Origin: Paenibacillus polymyxa
GTDB taxonomy: Bacteria; Bacillota; Bacilli; Paenibacillales; Paenibacillaceae
NCBI RefSeq assembly: GCF_015710975.1
Contig: NZ_CP049783.1
Location: forward strand, 1,788,501-1,852,500
DNA: 64,000 bases
Direction: 5' to 3'
Notes under the pieces: model-generated
The model's database searches: none
Told to the model about the DNA's origin: nothing
Seen by the model: the letters and a program-made list of their open reading frames with translations, nothing else
Translations under genes and position numbers: made by a program
In this document: in pieces, positions 11,203 through 21,062 of the stretch
Layout: each line of letters begins with the position of its first letter
How positions within the stretch are numbered: position 1 is the first letter of the stretch

Positions 11203-12153
11203 CTATAGAGAAGCGGAAGGTACCTCTTTCCCAGATAAAATACGAGCTCCATATTTATCACGCAGACTCTTCTCGACCTCATCCAAAGGAACGGCTTGTG
11301 CCAGCGCAAGCGACCGGCGAATTTGCTGACGAATCTGCCGCTTATCCGAAGAACTCTTTAGCCTGACATCCTGTACATAAATGACCGCATAGCCATCGTT
11401 AATGGAGATGGGACCTGCAACGTCCCCGGAGCTTAGTTCTCTTGCCGCCTTCATGATCGCCTCCGGTTGATATGGGTCATATTCATCCACCCATCCCAGC
11501 TGTCCGCTATGATCCTCGCCGAGAAGATTACCTGAGCCTGAATGTTCCCGAAGCAGCGTGTCGAAGCTTTCTCCTTGCTTAACCCGATCCAGCAACACCT
11601 CTGCTTCCTCTGCTTTGGCCACATAAAGAGCTGCCAGTTTGATCTGCTTACCAACGGCAAATTCCTCAGGGTGCTGTTCCCAATACTCGTCAATCTCCGT
11701 TTCCTCAACCTGAATACCTTGCGTGGCTATTTTCTCCAAGCCAATTCGGTACTCCGCTTCATTCCGCAAGTCAACCGGATCTAGGCCAAATTGTCGCTGC
11801 ATTTCCTCAAAGTAGGCGTGTTCTGAGTCGTACCCTTTGCTATCCTGCTCCAGCACCTGCTGTAAATCCTCTTGGGTGATCTTGATACCGAGACGCTTGG
11901 TTTCAGCCTGCACGGCTTTACGATTCAACATTTGCAACAGCGTATTCGTTCCATATCGCTTTTTCAGTTCCGCTACCCACTGTTCCTCCGATATGCCTTC
12001 CTGACCCATCTCCGCCACAGTATGATCGCCGTCATCCTTGCTTACATCACCCGGCTTTAACAGCCCCCGAAGCATGATAAGACCACCCAAGGCGGCGACG
12101 CTAACGGTCAGAATAATGACAGCTGTCCATAATCCCTTTTCCCGTGTAGTCAT
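11203..12153 (-). CDS. yacD: membrane-anchored peptidyl-prolyl isomerase (PpiC/SurA type, YacD-like)
   Basis: Predicted extracellular foldase. The 316 residues start with a single membrane anchor (about 9-30, WTAVIILTVSVAALGGLIML), followed by a SurA-like N-terminal helical region and a parvulin/PpiC domain from about residue 170 (KLAALYVAKAEEAEVLLDRVKQGESF, then LGWVDEYDP and GYAVIYVQD). It lies between hslO and cysK, as yacD does in B. subtilis. No lipobox is seen, unlike the PrsA lipoprotein elsewhere in this window. Confidence 0.88.
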   Translation of the reverse strand: MTTREKGLWTAVIILTVSVAALGGLIMLRGLLKPGDVSKDDGDHTVAEMGQEGISEEQWVAELKKRYGTNTLLQMLNRKAVQAETKRLGIKITQEDLQQVLEQDSKGYDSEHAYFEEMQRQFGLDPVDLRNEAEYRIGLEKIATQGIQVEETEIDEYWEQHPEEFAVGKQIKLAALYVAKAEEAEVLLDRVKQGESFDTLLREHSGSGNLLGEDHSGQLGWVDEYDPYQPEAIMKAARELSSGDVAGPISINDGYAVIYVQDVRLKSSSDKRQIRQQIRRSLALAQAVPLDEVEKSLRDKYGARILSGKEVPSASL

Positions 12154-12173
12154 CGCTTACACCGCCTATCCGG

Positions 12174-13058
12174 TTAGGCCTTGGCTTGATCTAACAGATT
12201 TTGCAATTCATCCTTATTAAACTGATAAGCCTCGTTACAAAAGTGACACACGACCTCAGCCTGTCCTTCTTCCTCAATCAATTGCTTCAATTCACTTTCT
12301 CCCAGACTGATCAATGTTTTCTCTACGCGCTCGCGTGAGCACTCACATTGAAAATGGATATCCATTTCATCAAGGATTCGAACGTCCGGCAGCATCCAAC
12401 GCAGCATTTCGTCAAGCTCTAGCCCTTGATCCAGCAGAGCGGTAACGGGTGGAATGGAGCCGACTGCATTTTCGATAGCAGTAATCTCATCATCATTCAA
12501 ACCTGGAAGCAATTGAATAATAAACCCGCCGGCCACTATAACGGAGTTATCCGTATCTACCAGCACACCCAAACCCACCGCTGACGGAGTCTGTTCGGAT
12601 TTGGCAAAATAATAGGTAAAGTCTTCACCAAGTTCACCTGAAATAATCGGGATACTACCGCGATACGGCTCTTTTAATCCCAAATCCTTGATGATATGAA
12701 TAAATCCCTCTGTACCTACTGCACCCGCTACATCCAGTTTGCCCATACTATTGCTTGGCAAATGCACATGGGGCTCAGTAACATACCCTCGCACTTCCCC
12801 TACAGCATTGGCATCCACGACGATTTGACCAATCGGCCCATCACCTTTGACTTGAATGGTCAGTCTTTCTTTGCCTTTGAGCATGGAACCCATAATTGCA
12901 CCTGCTGTGAGAGTTCGTCCCAAAGCAGCAGTTGCTGTAGGATAAGTATCATGTCTTCTCCGCAATTCTTCTACCAATTGAGTTGTCCGAACCGCAAAGG
13001 CTCTAACCCTTCCATCCATGGCTGTACCGCGAATAAGTCGATCCTGCTTATTTTCCAT
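12174..13058 (-). CDS. hslO: Hsp33 redox-regulated chaperone
   Basis: Cytosolic holdase activated by oxidation. The 294 residues end with the zinc-binding redox switch: a CxC in QCECSRE near residue 234 and CxxC in CHFCNE near 268. The N-terminal RGTAMDGRVRAFAVRTT segment is typical. It follows coaX after that gene's terminator and precedes the PpiC foldase gene, as in B. subtilis (yacC). A GGGGAGGATAT ribosome site precedes the ATG. Confidence 0.96.
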   Translation of the reverse strand: MENKQDRLIRGTAMDGRVRAFAVRTTQLVEELRRRHDTYPTATAALGRTLTAGAIMGSMLKGKERLTIQVKGDGPIGQIVVDANAVGEVRGYVTEPHVHLPSNSMGKLDVAGAVGTEGFIHIIKDLGLKEPYRGSIPIISGELGEDFTYYFAKSEQTPSAVGLGVLVDTDNSVIVAGGFIIQLLPGLNDDEITAIENAVGSIPPVTALLDQGLELDEMLRWMLPDVRILDEMDIHFQCECSRERVEKTLISLGESELKQLIEEEGQAEVVCHFCNEAYQFNKDELQNLLDQAKA

Positions 13059-13207
13059 ATTGATATCCTCCCCTATTATCCAAGGCAGCCATGCTGCTTA
13101 TTTTCGTTAGTATTTCCTCATCCTTGAAACATCATTTCCCACTATATAAACAACCTGTCTTAACAGATCACCGAATTGTTCAAAAACGTAACATATTTCA
13201 GTATAGA

Positions 13208-13260
13208 CGAAAAACGCCGCTAATCCAAACCGATAAGATCATCGGCTTGACTCAGCGGCA
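13208..13260 (-). terminator. rho-independent terminator after coaX
   Basis: Outer stem GCCGCT/AGCGGC and inner CCGAT/ATCGG, followed on the minus strand by GTTTTTCG. Confidence 0.85.
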
Positions 13261-13275
13261 GCTTATATCCACTTT

Positions 13276-14043
13276 TTATTCGGCGTTACGTTGGTAAATG
13301 ATGCGTAATCCTTCGAGCGTCAACATCGGCAACACTTTCTGAATGCTCTCTGTCTCTGATGCGATTAGCTCTGCAAGACCTCCGGTAGCAATAACTGTAG
13401 GTTCTGCCTGCATTTCTTCCTTAATGCGCCTCACAATGCCATCCACTTGTCCAGCGTAACCGAAAATAATCCCGGCTTGCATGGCATGGACCGTATTCCG
13501 ACCAATAACCTTTTTGGGTTTCTCCAACTCGATACGAGGGAGCTTGGAAGCCCGTTGATACAGTGCCTCTGTCGAAATGCCGATACCCGGCACAATGACT
13601 CCACCCAGATAGTTTCCCTTATCGTCAATACAATCAAACGTCGTCGCCGTTCCAAAATCCACCACAACGAGAGGCCCGCCGAACCGTTCTACAGCCGCAA
13701 CAGCGTTCACGATCCGATCCGCACCTACTTCACGCGGATTCTCGTAACGCAGGTTAAGACCGGTCTTGATTCCCGGTCCGACGATTAACGGCGTTTTGCC
13801 TATATATTTATCGCACATTTCCTCTAATACACGGACCAACGGCGGAACGACAGAGGAAATAATAACTCCCTGAATGTCATCCTTTAATACGCCGCCCATA
13901 CTAAAAAGATTATGTATGAGTACGCCGTATTCATCCGCTGTTGCCTGTCTGGAAGTGCTGATCCGGTAGTGGTGCAACAGCTCGCGCCCTTCATACATCC
14001 CCAGAACAATATTGGTATTACCTACATCCACTACAAGAATCAA
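13276..14043 (-). CDS. coaX: type III pantothenate kinase
   Basis: First step of coenzyme A synthesis, phosphorylating pantothenate. The 255 residues show the ASKHA-fold phosphate loops: [10 protein letters not shown] at 5-14, [16 protein letters not shown] and [10 protein letters not shown]. Usual family length. It follows nadC by six bases and probably shares its transcript. The type III enzyme needs no feedback by CoA, unlike CoaA. Confidence 0.96.
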   Translation of the reverse strand: MILVVDVGNTNIVLGMYEGRELLHHYRISTSRQATADEYGVLIHNLFSMGGVLKDDIQGVIISSVVPPLVRVLEEMCDKYIGKTPLIVGPGIKTGLNLRYENPREVGADRIVNAVAAVERFGGPLVVVDFGTATTFDCIDDKGNYLGGVIVPGIGISTEALYQRASKLPRIELEKPKKVIGRNTVHAMQAGIIFGYAGQVDGIVRRIKEEMQAEPTVIATGGLAELIASETESIQKVLPMLTLEGLRIIYQRNAE

Positions 14044-14049
14044 TCGGTG

Positions 14050-14940
14050 TCACCTATCTTTCTTAGCGTTAAGGTCAAGGCTGATATCCAGGTTATGAAA
14101 AGAGTATGTCAGCCTGCCTACAGAAATCACATCTACGCCGCTCTCAGCCATCTCACGCACTGTATCCAACGATACATTGCCTGAGGCTTCTGTTTTGACG
14201 TGTGGGGCCTGTTCACGAATGAAGCGAACGGCTTCCTTCATATCTGGGACGGACATGTTATCCAGCATAATAATATCCGCCCCAGCCTCCAGAGCTTCCC
14301 GGACTTGCGTCATGTTTTCCGTCTCTACTTCGATCGTCATTGTATGCGGTATATGCGCGCGCGCTCGGCTGACCGCCTGTGCAATCCCACCCGCGCCCTT
14401 AATATGATTATCCTTAATCATAACCGCATCGTACAGACCAAAGCGATGATTCGAACCGCCACCTACACGCACAGCATACTTCTCTAACAGTCGATGTCCT
14501 GGCGTTGTTTTACGTGTGTCCACCAAGCGCGTGGAAAGTCCATGCAGTTGATCTATAAAAGTCCGCGTCCGCGTTGCAATACCGGACATCCGCTGAAGTA
14601 AATTTAATGCCAATCGCTCCCCGGTCAAAATCGCATGAGTACTCCCATTCACTTCTGCCAAAACGCTCCCCTTTTCAATCCATTGGCCATCGGTCACCAA
14701 CGGAGTGAACGACAAGGAAGGGTCCACTACTCGAAATACAAGTTCAGCCACAGGTAAACCCGCAATCACGCCGCTCTCTTTGGCATGAATGACAGCCTTG
14801 GATTGGTGACCCGGCTCAATCGTCCAACGTGTGGTCACATCGCCAGAACCTGTATCTTCTCGCAGCCAGCTGCGAATTTGTGCCGTCAGTTCTTCCTGAT
14901 ATCCGCTAAACTCTCCATAAAGCTCGCTGTTAGATGTCAT
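14050..14940 (-). CDS. nadC: nicotinate-nucleotide pyrophosphorylase (carboxylating)
   Basis: Quinolinate phosphoribosyltransferase of de novo NAD synthesis. The 296 residues carry the typical RMSGIATRTR, DTRKTTPGHR, GGGSNHRFGLYD and IMLDNMS segments, which form the PRPP and quinolinate sites. The start overlaps the end of nadB by 11 bases, so the two are translationally coupled. NadA, the enzyme between NadB and NadC, is not in this window. Confidence 0.97.
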   Translation of the reverse strand: MTSNSELYGEFSGYQEELTAQIRSWLREDTGSGDVTTRWTIEPGHQSKAVIHAKESGVIAGLPVAELVFRVVDPSLSFTPLVTDGQWIEKGSVLAEVNGSTHAILTGERLALNLLQRMSGIATRTRTFIDQLHGLSTRLVDTRKTTPGHRLLEKYAVRVGGGSNHRFGLYDAVMIKDNHIKGAGGIAQAVSRARAHIPHTMTIEVETENMTQVREALEAGADIIMLDNMSVPDMKEAVRFIREQAPHVKTEASGNVSLDTVREMAESGVDVISVGRLTYSFHNLDISLDLNAKKDR

Positions 14941-16552
14941 GAACGCTCTCCTCCGTTATGCCTTGCTCACGTCTCTGCTGAACATGCTTTCGCCACATGC
15001 GATCATCTGTCTCAGGGAAGTCCTCACGATAGTGTGCTCCCCGGCTCTCCTCACGCAGCAACGCACCATCTGCTACTAATAAAGCACAGGTGAGCAAATT
15101 GGCGAATTCGATCTCTTCCCGGCTGGTGATCACAGCCTGAAAAACAGGCACTAGCCCGTGCAGCTCTTCTAAAGCTGCTTGCAGCCCTTCACTATGCCGA
15201 CGAACTCCAGCATAATGAACCATCGTTTCTTGCAGCTTATGTCGCTGTCCCACGACGGATGAAGCCTGGAACTCTGCACGGTTATCACTGTAAGATATCA
15301 AAGTATGGCCGACCAGCGGTGGCAATGAATGCAGCCGCTCGATAATCCTACTGGCGAACACAATAGCTTCAGATAGCGAATTGCTCGCCAGACGATTAGC
15401 GCCGTGAACACCTGTGGAAGAAGTCTCTCCACAAGCGAACAAACGCCTAACAGAGCTTTCCCCGTATAGATTAGTCTGGATACCACCCATCATATAATGG
15501 GCAGCAGGAGCAATGGGAATCCAGCCTGTCGTCATATCCAACCCATATGACAGACATGTCCGATAAATCGTTGGAAAACGTTGCTTTACCCGCTCAGGCG
15601 GCTCGTGTGTAATATCCAGGTATACAAACGTAGACTGAGTGCGTTCCATCTCATGGATGATCGCACGAGCTACGATATCTCTGGGTGCAAGCTCCTGTCG
15701 GGAATCGTACTTGTCCATGAAGCGTTCTCCATGAATGTTGCGTAACACGGCCCCTTCTCCCCGTACGGCTTCGGAAATTAGAAACCTTGGAGCGCCCGGA
15801 TGGCACAACGCCGTAGGATGAAACTGTACGAACTCCATATCCCGTACAACTGCCCCCGCACGATAAGCCATAGCAATACCGTCCCCAGTTGCGATACCCG
15901 GGTTAGTCGTGTAACGGTATAATTGCCCGCTACCTCCTGAGCACAAAATGGTTGCATTGGCAGTGATATACGACCTTTCCCCATCTGGCATTTGAACGAG
16001 GGCCCCAATACACTCACCATGCTCAGTCAGCAGGTCAATGACCATGCACTCTTCCCACACCTCAATACCGGGATGGGCGACAACCTGCTGTGACAAGGCA
16101 CGCACGATTTCATAACCGGTGGCATCTCCATTTGCATGCAAAATGCGACGATGACTATGCGCCCCCTCTCGGGTTAGCGCTAGTTCACCATTCACACGGT
16201 CAAAGGCTGTCCCCAATCGTATTAACTCTTTAATACCTTCTGGGCCTTCATGAACAAGCGTTCTGACCGCCTCGGGTTCACACAGACCTGCACCAGCAAT
16301 CAGAGTATCTTGCATGTGGTAAGCCGGTGTATCCTCGTCCGATGTGACAGCAGCAATGCCGCCTTGAGCATAACGTGTGTTGCTTTCCATTAAAGTTTTC
16401 TTGGTAATCAGCAACACTTTCCGATTCTCCGCAGCCTTAATCGCTGTATATAAGCCCGCAATACCGGAGCCGATGATTAAGACGTCGGCTTCGTATTGGG
16501 TCAATTCCGCTACATCAAAATCAACTAGATATCTTGGAATCATGCCTTTCAC
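14930..16552 (-). CDS. nadB: L-aspartate oxidase
   Basis: FAD enzyme that oxidises aspartate to iminoaspartate, the first step of de novo NAD synthesis. The 540 residues start with an FAD-binding Rossmann motif (IIGSGIAGLYTA at about 26-37) and contain TRYAQGGIAAV, the EFVQFHPTAL substrate region and GETSSTGVHGANRLASNSL. Overlaps nadC. The fumarate reductase flavoprotein is a homologue, but nadC next to it and the signature segments support NadB. Confidence 0.96.
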   Translation of the reverse strand: MKGMIPRYLVDFDVAELTQYEADVLIIGSGIAGLYTAIKAAENRKVLLITKKTLMESNTRYAQGGIAAVTSDEDTPAYHMQDTLIAGAGLCEPEAVRTLVHEGPEGIKELIRLGTAFDRVNGELALTREGAHSHRRILHANGDATGYEIVRALSQQVVAHPGIEVWEECMVIDLLTEHGECIGALVQMPDGERSYITANATILCSGGSGQLYRYTTNPGIATGDGIAMAYRAGAVVRDMEFVQFHPTALCHPGAPRFLISEAVRGEGAVLRNIHGERFMDKYDSRQELAPRDIVARAIIHEMERTQSTFVYLDITHEPPERVKQRFPTIYRTCLSYGLDMTTGWIPIAPAAHYMMGGIQTNLYGESSVRRLFACGETSSTGVHGANRLASNSLSEAIVFASRIIERLHSLPPLVGHTLISYSDNRAEFQASSVVGQRHKLQETMVHYAGVRRHSEGLQAALEELHGLVPVFQAVITSREEIEFANLLTCALLVADGALLREESRGAHYREDFPETDDRMWRKHVQQRREQGITEESVHDI

Positions 16553-16568
16553 CTGATTTCACAGAAGA

Positions 16569-16680
16569 ATAGCGCACACCATAGATCGTACAGTATGCGC
16601 TCACGGATATGTTCAAAATGATAGTAAGTCGATTGCAGCGGCTGTTGGCCTTTTAAGCTAGGAAGGCGACAGCCGTTTAT
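16569..16680 (-). other. structured leader upstream of nadB
   Basis: Two hairpins lie between the ftsH terminator and nadB: GCGCACAC/GTATGCGC (16572-16579 with 16593-16600) and CGGCTGT/ACAGCCG with an inner GCC/GGC (16639-16650 with 16665-16675). Neither has a T-run on the minus strand. They could be regulatory structure for the NAD genes; I recognise no known riboswitch. Confidence 0.4.
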
Positions 16681-16744
16681 TTAACAATAAATGTACACAA
16701 CGTTCCTGTGTCTGTCAAATCACGTCAGCAATAATCTTCCACAT

Positions 16745-16790
16745 TTAAAAAAGCTTCGGAAAACCAATAGGATCTGGTTCCCCGAAGCTT
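16745..16790 (-). terminator. rho-independent terminator after ftsH
   Basis: Stem AAGCTTCGG/CCGAAGCTT followed by a TTTTTT-rich tail on the minus strand. Confidence 0.85.
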
Positions 16791-16823
16791 ACATATATGC
16801 TTATTCAACTATCCATCAGATAA

Positions 16824-18863
16824 TCAGGTTGTTGTCGGTGGAGTACCGCCGGAATTGCCTGAATTGTTATCATCCTCTGGTTTTTGCAGATTAGGGATAT
16901 CGTTCGGTTGATCTGTTGTATTCTTAGGCTCGTCATCCTTACCTTGAATACGTACACGAACATCACCGATGTTGTCGATCACAGGCTCACCGTTTTCCGG
17001 TGTTCCTTCTCCCTCATTCGTATTGCCGTTCAAAGAACCTGTCTCGATCAAACGTTTGATTTGTTCAAGCTCCAGGGTTTCTTCTTCCAACAAGGTTTGA
17101 GCGATCAAATGAACCTCTTTCGAATACTTCGTCAAGAGTTCTCTAGCACGCTCATAGGAGTCAGTGATGAAGCGATTCATCTCCTGGTCAATCTCATAAG
17201 CAATCTGATCACTGTAGTTTTGCTCATGACCAATATCACGTCCAAGGAATACTTGACCTTGGGAAGTTCCGAACTGCATCGGGCCGAGCTTCTCACTCAT
17301 ACCGTATTCCACGATCATGCTACGCGCAATGCCTGTCGCTTGTTGGAAGTCACTATAAGCCCCTGTTCCGATCTCACCAATAAACAGCTCCTCGGAAACA
17401 CGTCCACCCAACAATCCAGTGATTTTGTCCAGCAATTCCTGCTTGGTTGTCAGCATGCGGTCTTCCTTCGGAAGCATGATGACATATCCGCCTGCACGTC
17501 CACGTGGAATAATAGTTACCTTGTGAACCATATCGGCATTCTCCAGGAAGTAACCGATAATCGTATGCCCTGCTTCATGATAAGCAACAATCCGTTTCTC
17601 GCGGTCACTGATTACGCGGCTGCGTTTTTCAGTACCTACGATCACGCGGTCGATAGCTTCATCTACTTCTCGCATCGAAATATCTCTACGGTTGCGACGA
17701 GCGGCCAGCAAGGCAGCTTCGTTCAACAAGTTTTCCAGATCAGCGCCCGTAAAGCCTGTTGTACGTTTCGCAATGACGTCCAATTTAACATCCTTCGTTA
17801 ATGGTTTGTTGCGTGCATGTACATGCAATACTGCTTCGCGACCTTTAACATCTGGACGGTCAACCGTAATTTGACGGTCAAAACGTCCAGGACGAAGCAA
17901 GGCTGGATCTAGAATGTCCGGACGGTTAGTAGCAGCAACGATGATGATGCCCTCGTTTGCGCCAAATCCGTCCATCTCTACGAGCAATTGGTTGAGCGTT
18001 TGCTCACGTTCATCATGTCCGCCACCCAATCCGGCGCCACGTTGACGTCCAACGGCATCAATTTCATCAATAAAAATGATACAAGGAGCGTTCTTCTTCG
18101 CATTCTCGAACAAGTCACGAACACGGGAAGCACCGACCCCGACGAACATTTCTACAAAATCAGAACCTGAGATACTGAAAAACGGCACTCCGGCCTCGCC
18201 TGCAACAGCTCTCGCCAAGAGTGTTTTACCCGTACCTGGAGGGCCCACTAACAGAACACCTTTTGGAATACGAGCGCCCACGGCTGCGAACTTACGTGGG
18301 TCCTTCAAGAATTCTACGACTTCGACAAGCTCCTGCTTCTCTTCGTCAGCCCCTGCTACGTCTTCGAAGGTAACTTTCTTCTTCTCTTCGTTATACAGAC
18401 GGGCTTTGCTCTTGCCGAAGTTCATTACTTTGCCGCCACCGCCCTGTGCCTGATTAAACAGGAAGAAGAACAACAGGAACATGATCACCAAAGGAATGAT
18501 AGAAGTCAAAAATGTCAGCCAAATGCTTTCGCCTTCCATTTTCTTCTGTACGTATTCAAACCCGTTCGTTTCGCTGGCATTCACCAGTTCACTTAGTGCT
18601 TGATCCGTTGGTGGAACGTATACGGAAAAATTGGTTGATTTAGCATTAGCCGGCTGCTTCTTATATGCACCGGTTACAAGATAGGCGTAACCGTCAAATT
18701 GGACCGTTACTTTAGAGATATTATTAGCTTTAACCTCTTGCCGTAATTGGTCATATCTAGGGAGATCGGAGGCTTCGTTACTGTTGCTAACAAACTGAAC
18801 GATACCCACCACAACTAAAAAAAGAATCAAATAAAAACCAGAATTCCGGATGAACCGATTCAT
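16824..18863 (-). CDS. ftsH: ATP-dependent zinc metalloprotease FtsH
   Basis: Membrane AAA+ protease that degrades membrane and regulatory proteins; in Bacillus it also affects Spo0A activation. The 679 residues have membrane helices at about 8-26 and 114-136, Walker A GPPGTGKT at 207-214, Walker B ending in FIDEID near 263-268, the SRH arginines (RPGRFDR), and the zinc-binding HEAGH at 429-433. The C-terminal tail is rich in Asn, Asp, Pro and Thr and probably disordered. Own promoter upstream and terminator downstream. Confidence 0.98.
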   Translation of the reverse strand: MNRFIRNSGFYLILFLVVVGIVQFVSNSNEASDLPRYDQLRQEVKANNISKVTVQFDGYAYLVTGAYKKQPANAKSTNFSVYVPPTDQALSELVNASETNGFEYVQKKMEGESIWLTFLTSIIPLVIMFLLFFFLFNQAQGGGGKVMNFGKSKARLYNEEKKKVTFEDVAGADEEKQELVEVVEFLKDPRKFAAVGARIPKGVLLVGPPGTGKTLLARAVAGEAGVPFFSISGSDFVEMFVGVGASRVRDLFENAKKNAPCIIFIDEIDAVGRQRGAGLGGGHDEREQTLNQLLVEMDGFGANEGIIIVAATNRPDILDPALLRPGRFDRQITVDRPDVKGREAVLHVHARNKPLTKDVKLDVIAKRTTGFTGADLENLLNEAALLAARRNRRDISMREVDEAIDRVIVGTEKRSRVISDREKRIVAYHEAGHTIIGYFLENADMVHKVTIIPRGRAGGYVIMLPKEDRMLTTKQELLDKITGLLGGRVSEELFIGEIGTGAYSDFQQATGIARSMIVEYGMSEKLGPMQFGTSQGQVFLGRDIGHEQNYSDQIAYEIDQEMNRFITDSYERARELLTKYSKEVHLIAQTLLEEETLELEQIKRLIETGSLNGNTNEGEGTPENGEPVIDNIGDVRVRIQGKDDEPKNTTDQPNDIPNLQKPEDDNNSGNSGGTPPTTT

Positions 18864-18892
18864 CCCCTACCTCCTCTCGAGACACTTAAGTT

Positions 18893-18922
18893 ATTTTACC
18901 ATAGCCTGTAAGCCCTTCTCAA
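18893..18922 (-). promoter_or_regulatory. candidate sigma-A promoter of ftsH
   Basis: Minus strand -35 TTGAGA (18917-18922), 18-base spacer, -10 TAAAAT (18893-18898). A perfect palindrome AGTCCTAGGACT (18938-18949) lies just upstream. Confidence 0.5.
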
Positions 18923-18960
18923 CAAAGGACCCTATTTAGTCCTAGGACTGGAGGCTGAGA

Positions 18961-19500
18961 TTAGCTGGTGTAGATTTCCGGCTTTAAAATCCCTATGTAT
19001 GGGAGGTTCCGGTAGTGCTCGGCATAGTCCAGACCATAGCCGACAACAAACGCATCCGGAAGTGTAAATCCGGTGTAATCAGCTTCAAGATTAACTGTCC
19101 GGCGTGCAGGCTTGTCGAACAAAGTTACGACACATACCGAATTGGCATTACGATTTTTAAGCAATTCAATCAAATGTGTCAGTGTCAGACCACTGTCGAT
19201 AATATCTTCGACAATCAGAACATCGCGTCCTTCTACGGAAGCGTCCAAATCTTTGATGATTTTAACGACGCCTGATGATTTGGTGGATACTCCATAACTA
19301 GATACAGCCATGAAATCAAGTTCCAACGGCACTGTAATGGATTTAACCAAATCGGCCATAAAGATAAACGCACCCTTCAGCACGCAAATCACCAATGGAT
19401 TTTTCCCTTCATATTTCACGCTAAGCTGTGCGCCTAATTCCTTGATTTTACTCTGAATTTCTTCTTCACTGATCAATACTTCCTGAATATCATTTTGCAA
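18961..19500 (-). CDS. hpt: hypoxanthine phosphoribosyltransferase
   Basis: Purine salvage: converts hypoxanthine and guanine plus PRPP to IMP and GMP. The 179 residues contain the PRPP-binding motif [14 protein letters not shown] near residues 95-108 and the [11 protein letters not shown] flexible loop. It lies between tilS and ftsH as in B. subtilis; the GGAGGTTTACACC ribosome site is clear. Confidence 0.96.
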   Translation of the reverse strand: MQNDIQEVLISEEEIQSKIKELGAQLSVKYEGKNPLVICVLKGAFIFMADLVKSITVPLELDFMAVSSYGVSTKSSGVVKIIKDLDASVEGRDVLIVEDIIDSGLTLTHLIELLKNRNANSVCVVTLFDKPARRTVNLEADYTGFTLPDAFVVGYGLDYAEHYRNLPYIGILKPEIYTS

Positions 19501-19547
19501 CGGTGTAAACCTCCTAAGTTTATACTATGAAAGCCGTTCCTGCGCAA

Positions 19548-20996
19548 TTACCGGTACCCCGGACTCTCTCGTCTTTGCCATGACATATATATAACCGAAG
19601 ACGTGTGCTTTTGCACCGCAGCATGTACAGAACGTCGTACGCCCGGAATCCAGAGAACAACTCCAGAATGGTCGCAGACGATGGGAAGAACGGAACGCAT
19701 TGAAGGAGGTATTTTTTCATCAATAAAAATATCTTTAACCTTTTTTCTTCCGTTTAATCCCATTACATACATGGTATCTCCAGGTAATCGCGAGCGTACA
19801 GTCAACGGCAGAGTCAATTCATCTGCGTCGAACCATGCTTCTTCCTCATTCGCCGGATGTTGTCCATCCAAATAGGAAGCTCTTTGCCACCGGAGTATAC
19901 CACCCGCTTCAGGCAACTCAAGCTCACCGGAAATAGGCAATACGCTCAGTCCATAGCTCCATTCACCCATAACGACTTGCGTACGGTCAAACAAAACCGC
20001 CTGGTCATATTCGCGGACTCCAACCGCACCGCCGCCCAAGTCCAAGCTCCATGTAGAAGTTGTCTCCTGGAGAAGTCTTAGTCGAACGGTCTCAATTTTA
20101 CGAAAATCAAAATTTCCACTGTCCGAAGGCAGATAATTTAATATTAGTTTAATCAACCTCCGTTGTAAAGCAACGGATAGCTCACGGTATGATGCGATGG
20201 AAAACATGTACCTGCCATTATTGAAATGCACCATTTTCTCGTATACCGACAGTGTAGCTGCCTCCATAAAATCATTTTCGTCAGCCATCGTTTCGGCTAG
20301 CCGGTTCAGGGACGGTGTCAGTTGCTCATTATATTGCCCCAAAAAAGGAAGCACATCCATGCGGATGGCATTACGACGGTATTTGGTCGATAAATTAGTG
20401 CTGTCTGTCACATAGGAAAGACCATAAAAGTTACAATACTCAATCAAGTCAGCCTTGTACATACGAAGCAGCGGGCGAATGAGTTGCACATTTTTTTCGG
20501 TGCGTGCCAAACGCATACCCGCCAAACCCGCCGGTCCGCTACCGCGCAGCAAGTGCAAGAGGACTGTCTCCGCTTGATCATCGCCATGGTGAGCCATAGC
20601 AATATGCTGTGCCTCCCACTTCGTAGCCGTATCATGTAAAAAGCTGTACCGTAGCTCACGGGCCGCTTCCTGTGGACCCTTGCCGCTTTTCTTTATATAA
20701 GCGGGTGCATCAACCCGGATCATTTCAAATGGAAGCTTGAGCTTTCGGGCAATATTGCGTACCTCTTCAGCCTCCGCATCCGATTCCTCTGGCCTGAAGC
20801 CATGATGAACATGAGCGCAGACAAGTTGTAATGGCATATGTATAACGGATATTTCATGTAAAATGTGCAAAAGGGCCACCGAATCCGGTCCGCCGGATAC
20901 AGCAACCACAATGCGGTCTCCGGGGCTCCACAGGGAATGTTCTCGCGCCAAAGCGAGCACTTCCTGTACAACACCGGTCGGTTTTGTTGTTCCCAT
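19548..20996 (-). CDS. tilS: tRNA(Ile)-lysidine synthetase
   Basis: Modifies C34 of the tRNA-Ile with CAU anticodon to lysidine, so that it reads AUA. The 482 residues have the PP-loop SGGPDS at 34-39, the tilS signature HHGDDQAETVLLHLLRGSG, and a C-terminal TilS domain ending with the GLNGRKKVKDIFIDEKIP segment. The start ATG has an AGAGGG site. It sits between the kinase gene and hpt, as in B. subtilis. Confidence 0.96.
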   Translation of the reverse strand: MGTTKPTGVVQEVLALAREHSLWSPGDRIVVAVSGGPDSVALLHILHEISVIHMPLQLVCAHVHHGFRPEESDAEAEEVRNIARKLKLPFEMIRVDAPAYIKKSGKGPQEAARELRYSFLHDTATKWEAQHIAMAHHGDDQAETVLLHLLRGSGPAGLAGMRLARTEKNVQLIRPLLRMYKADLIEYCNFYGLSYVTDSTNLSTKYRRNAIRMDVLPFLGQYNEQLTPSLNRLAETMADENDFMEAATLSVYEKMVHFNNGRYMFSIASYRELSVALQRRLIKLILNYLPSDSGNFDFRKIETVRLRLLQETTSTWSLDLGGGAVGVREYDQAVLFDRTQVVMGEWSYGLSVLPISGELELPEAGGILRWQRASYLDGQHPANEEEAWFDADELTLPLTVRSRLPGDTMYVMGLNGRKKVKDIFIDEKIPPSMRSVLPIVCDHSGVVLWIPGVRRSVHAAVQKHTSSVIYMSWQRRESPGYR

Positions 20997-21062
20997 TCAC
21001 GACCCTCTTTTCTCCCGACCGTAAAAATGATGATCCTATGTTATCTTATGTAAGTCATGCTG

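Noticed and set aside
16884..17801. 305-codon plus-strand open frame
   Set aside because: Antisense to the conserved ftsH coding region, no ribosome site and no recognisable motifs.
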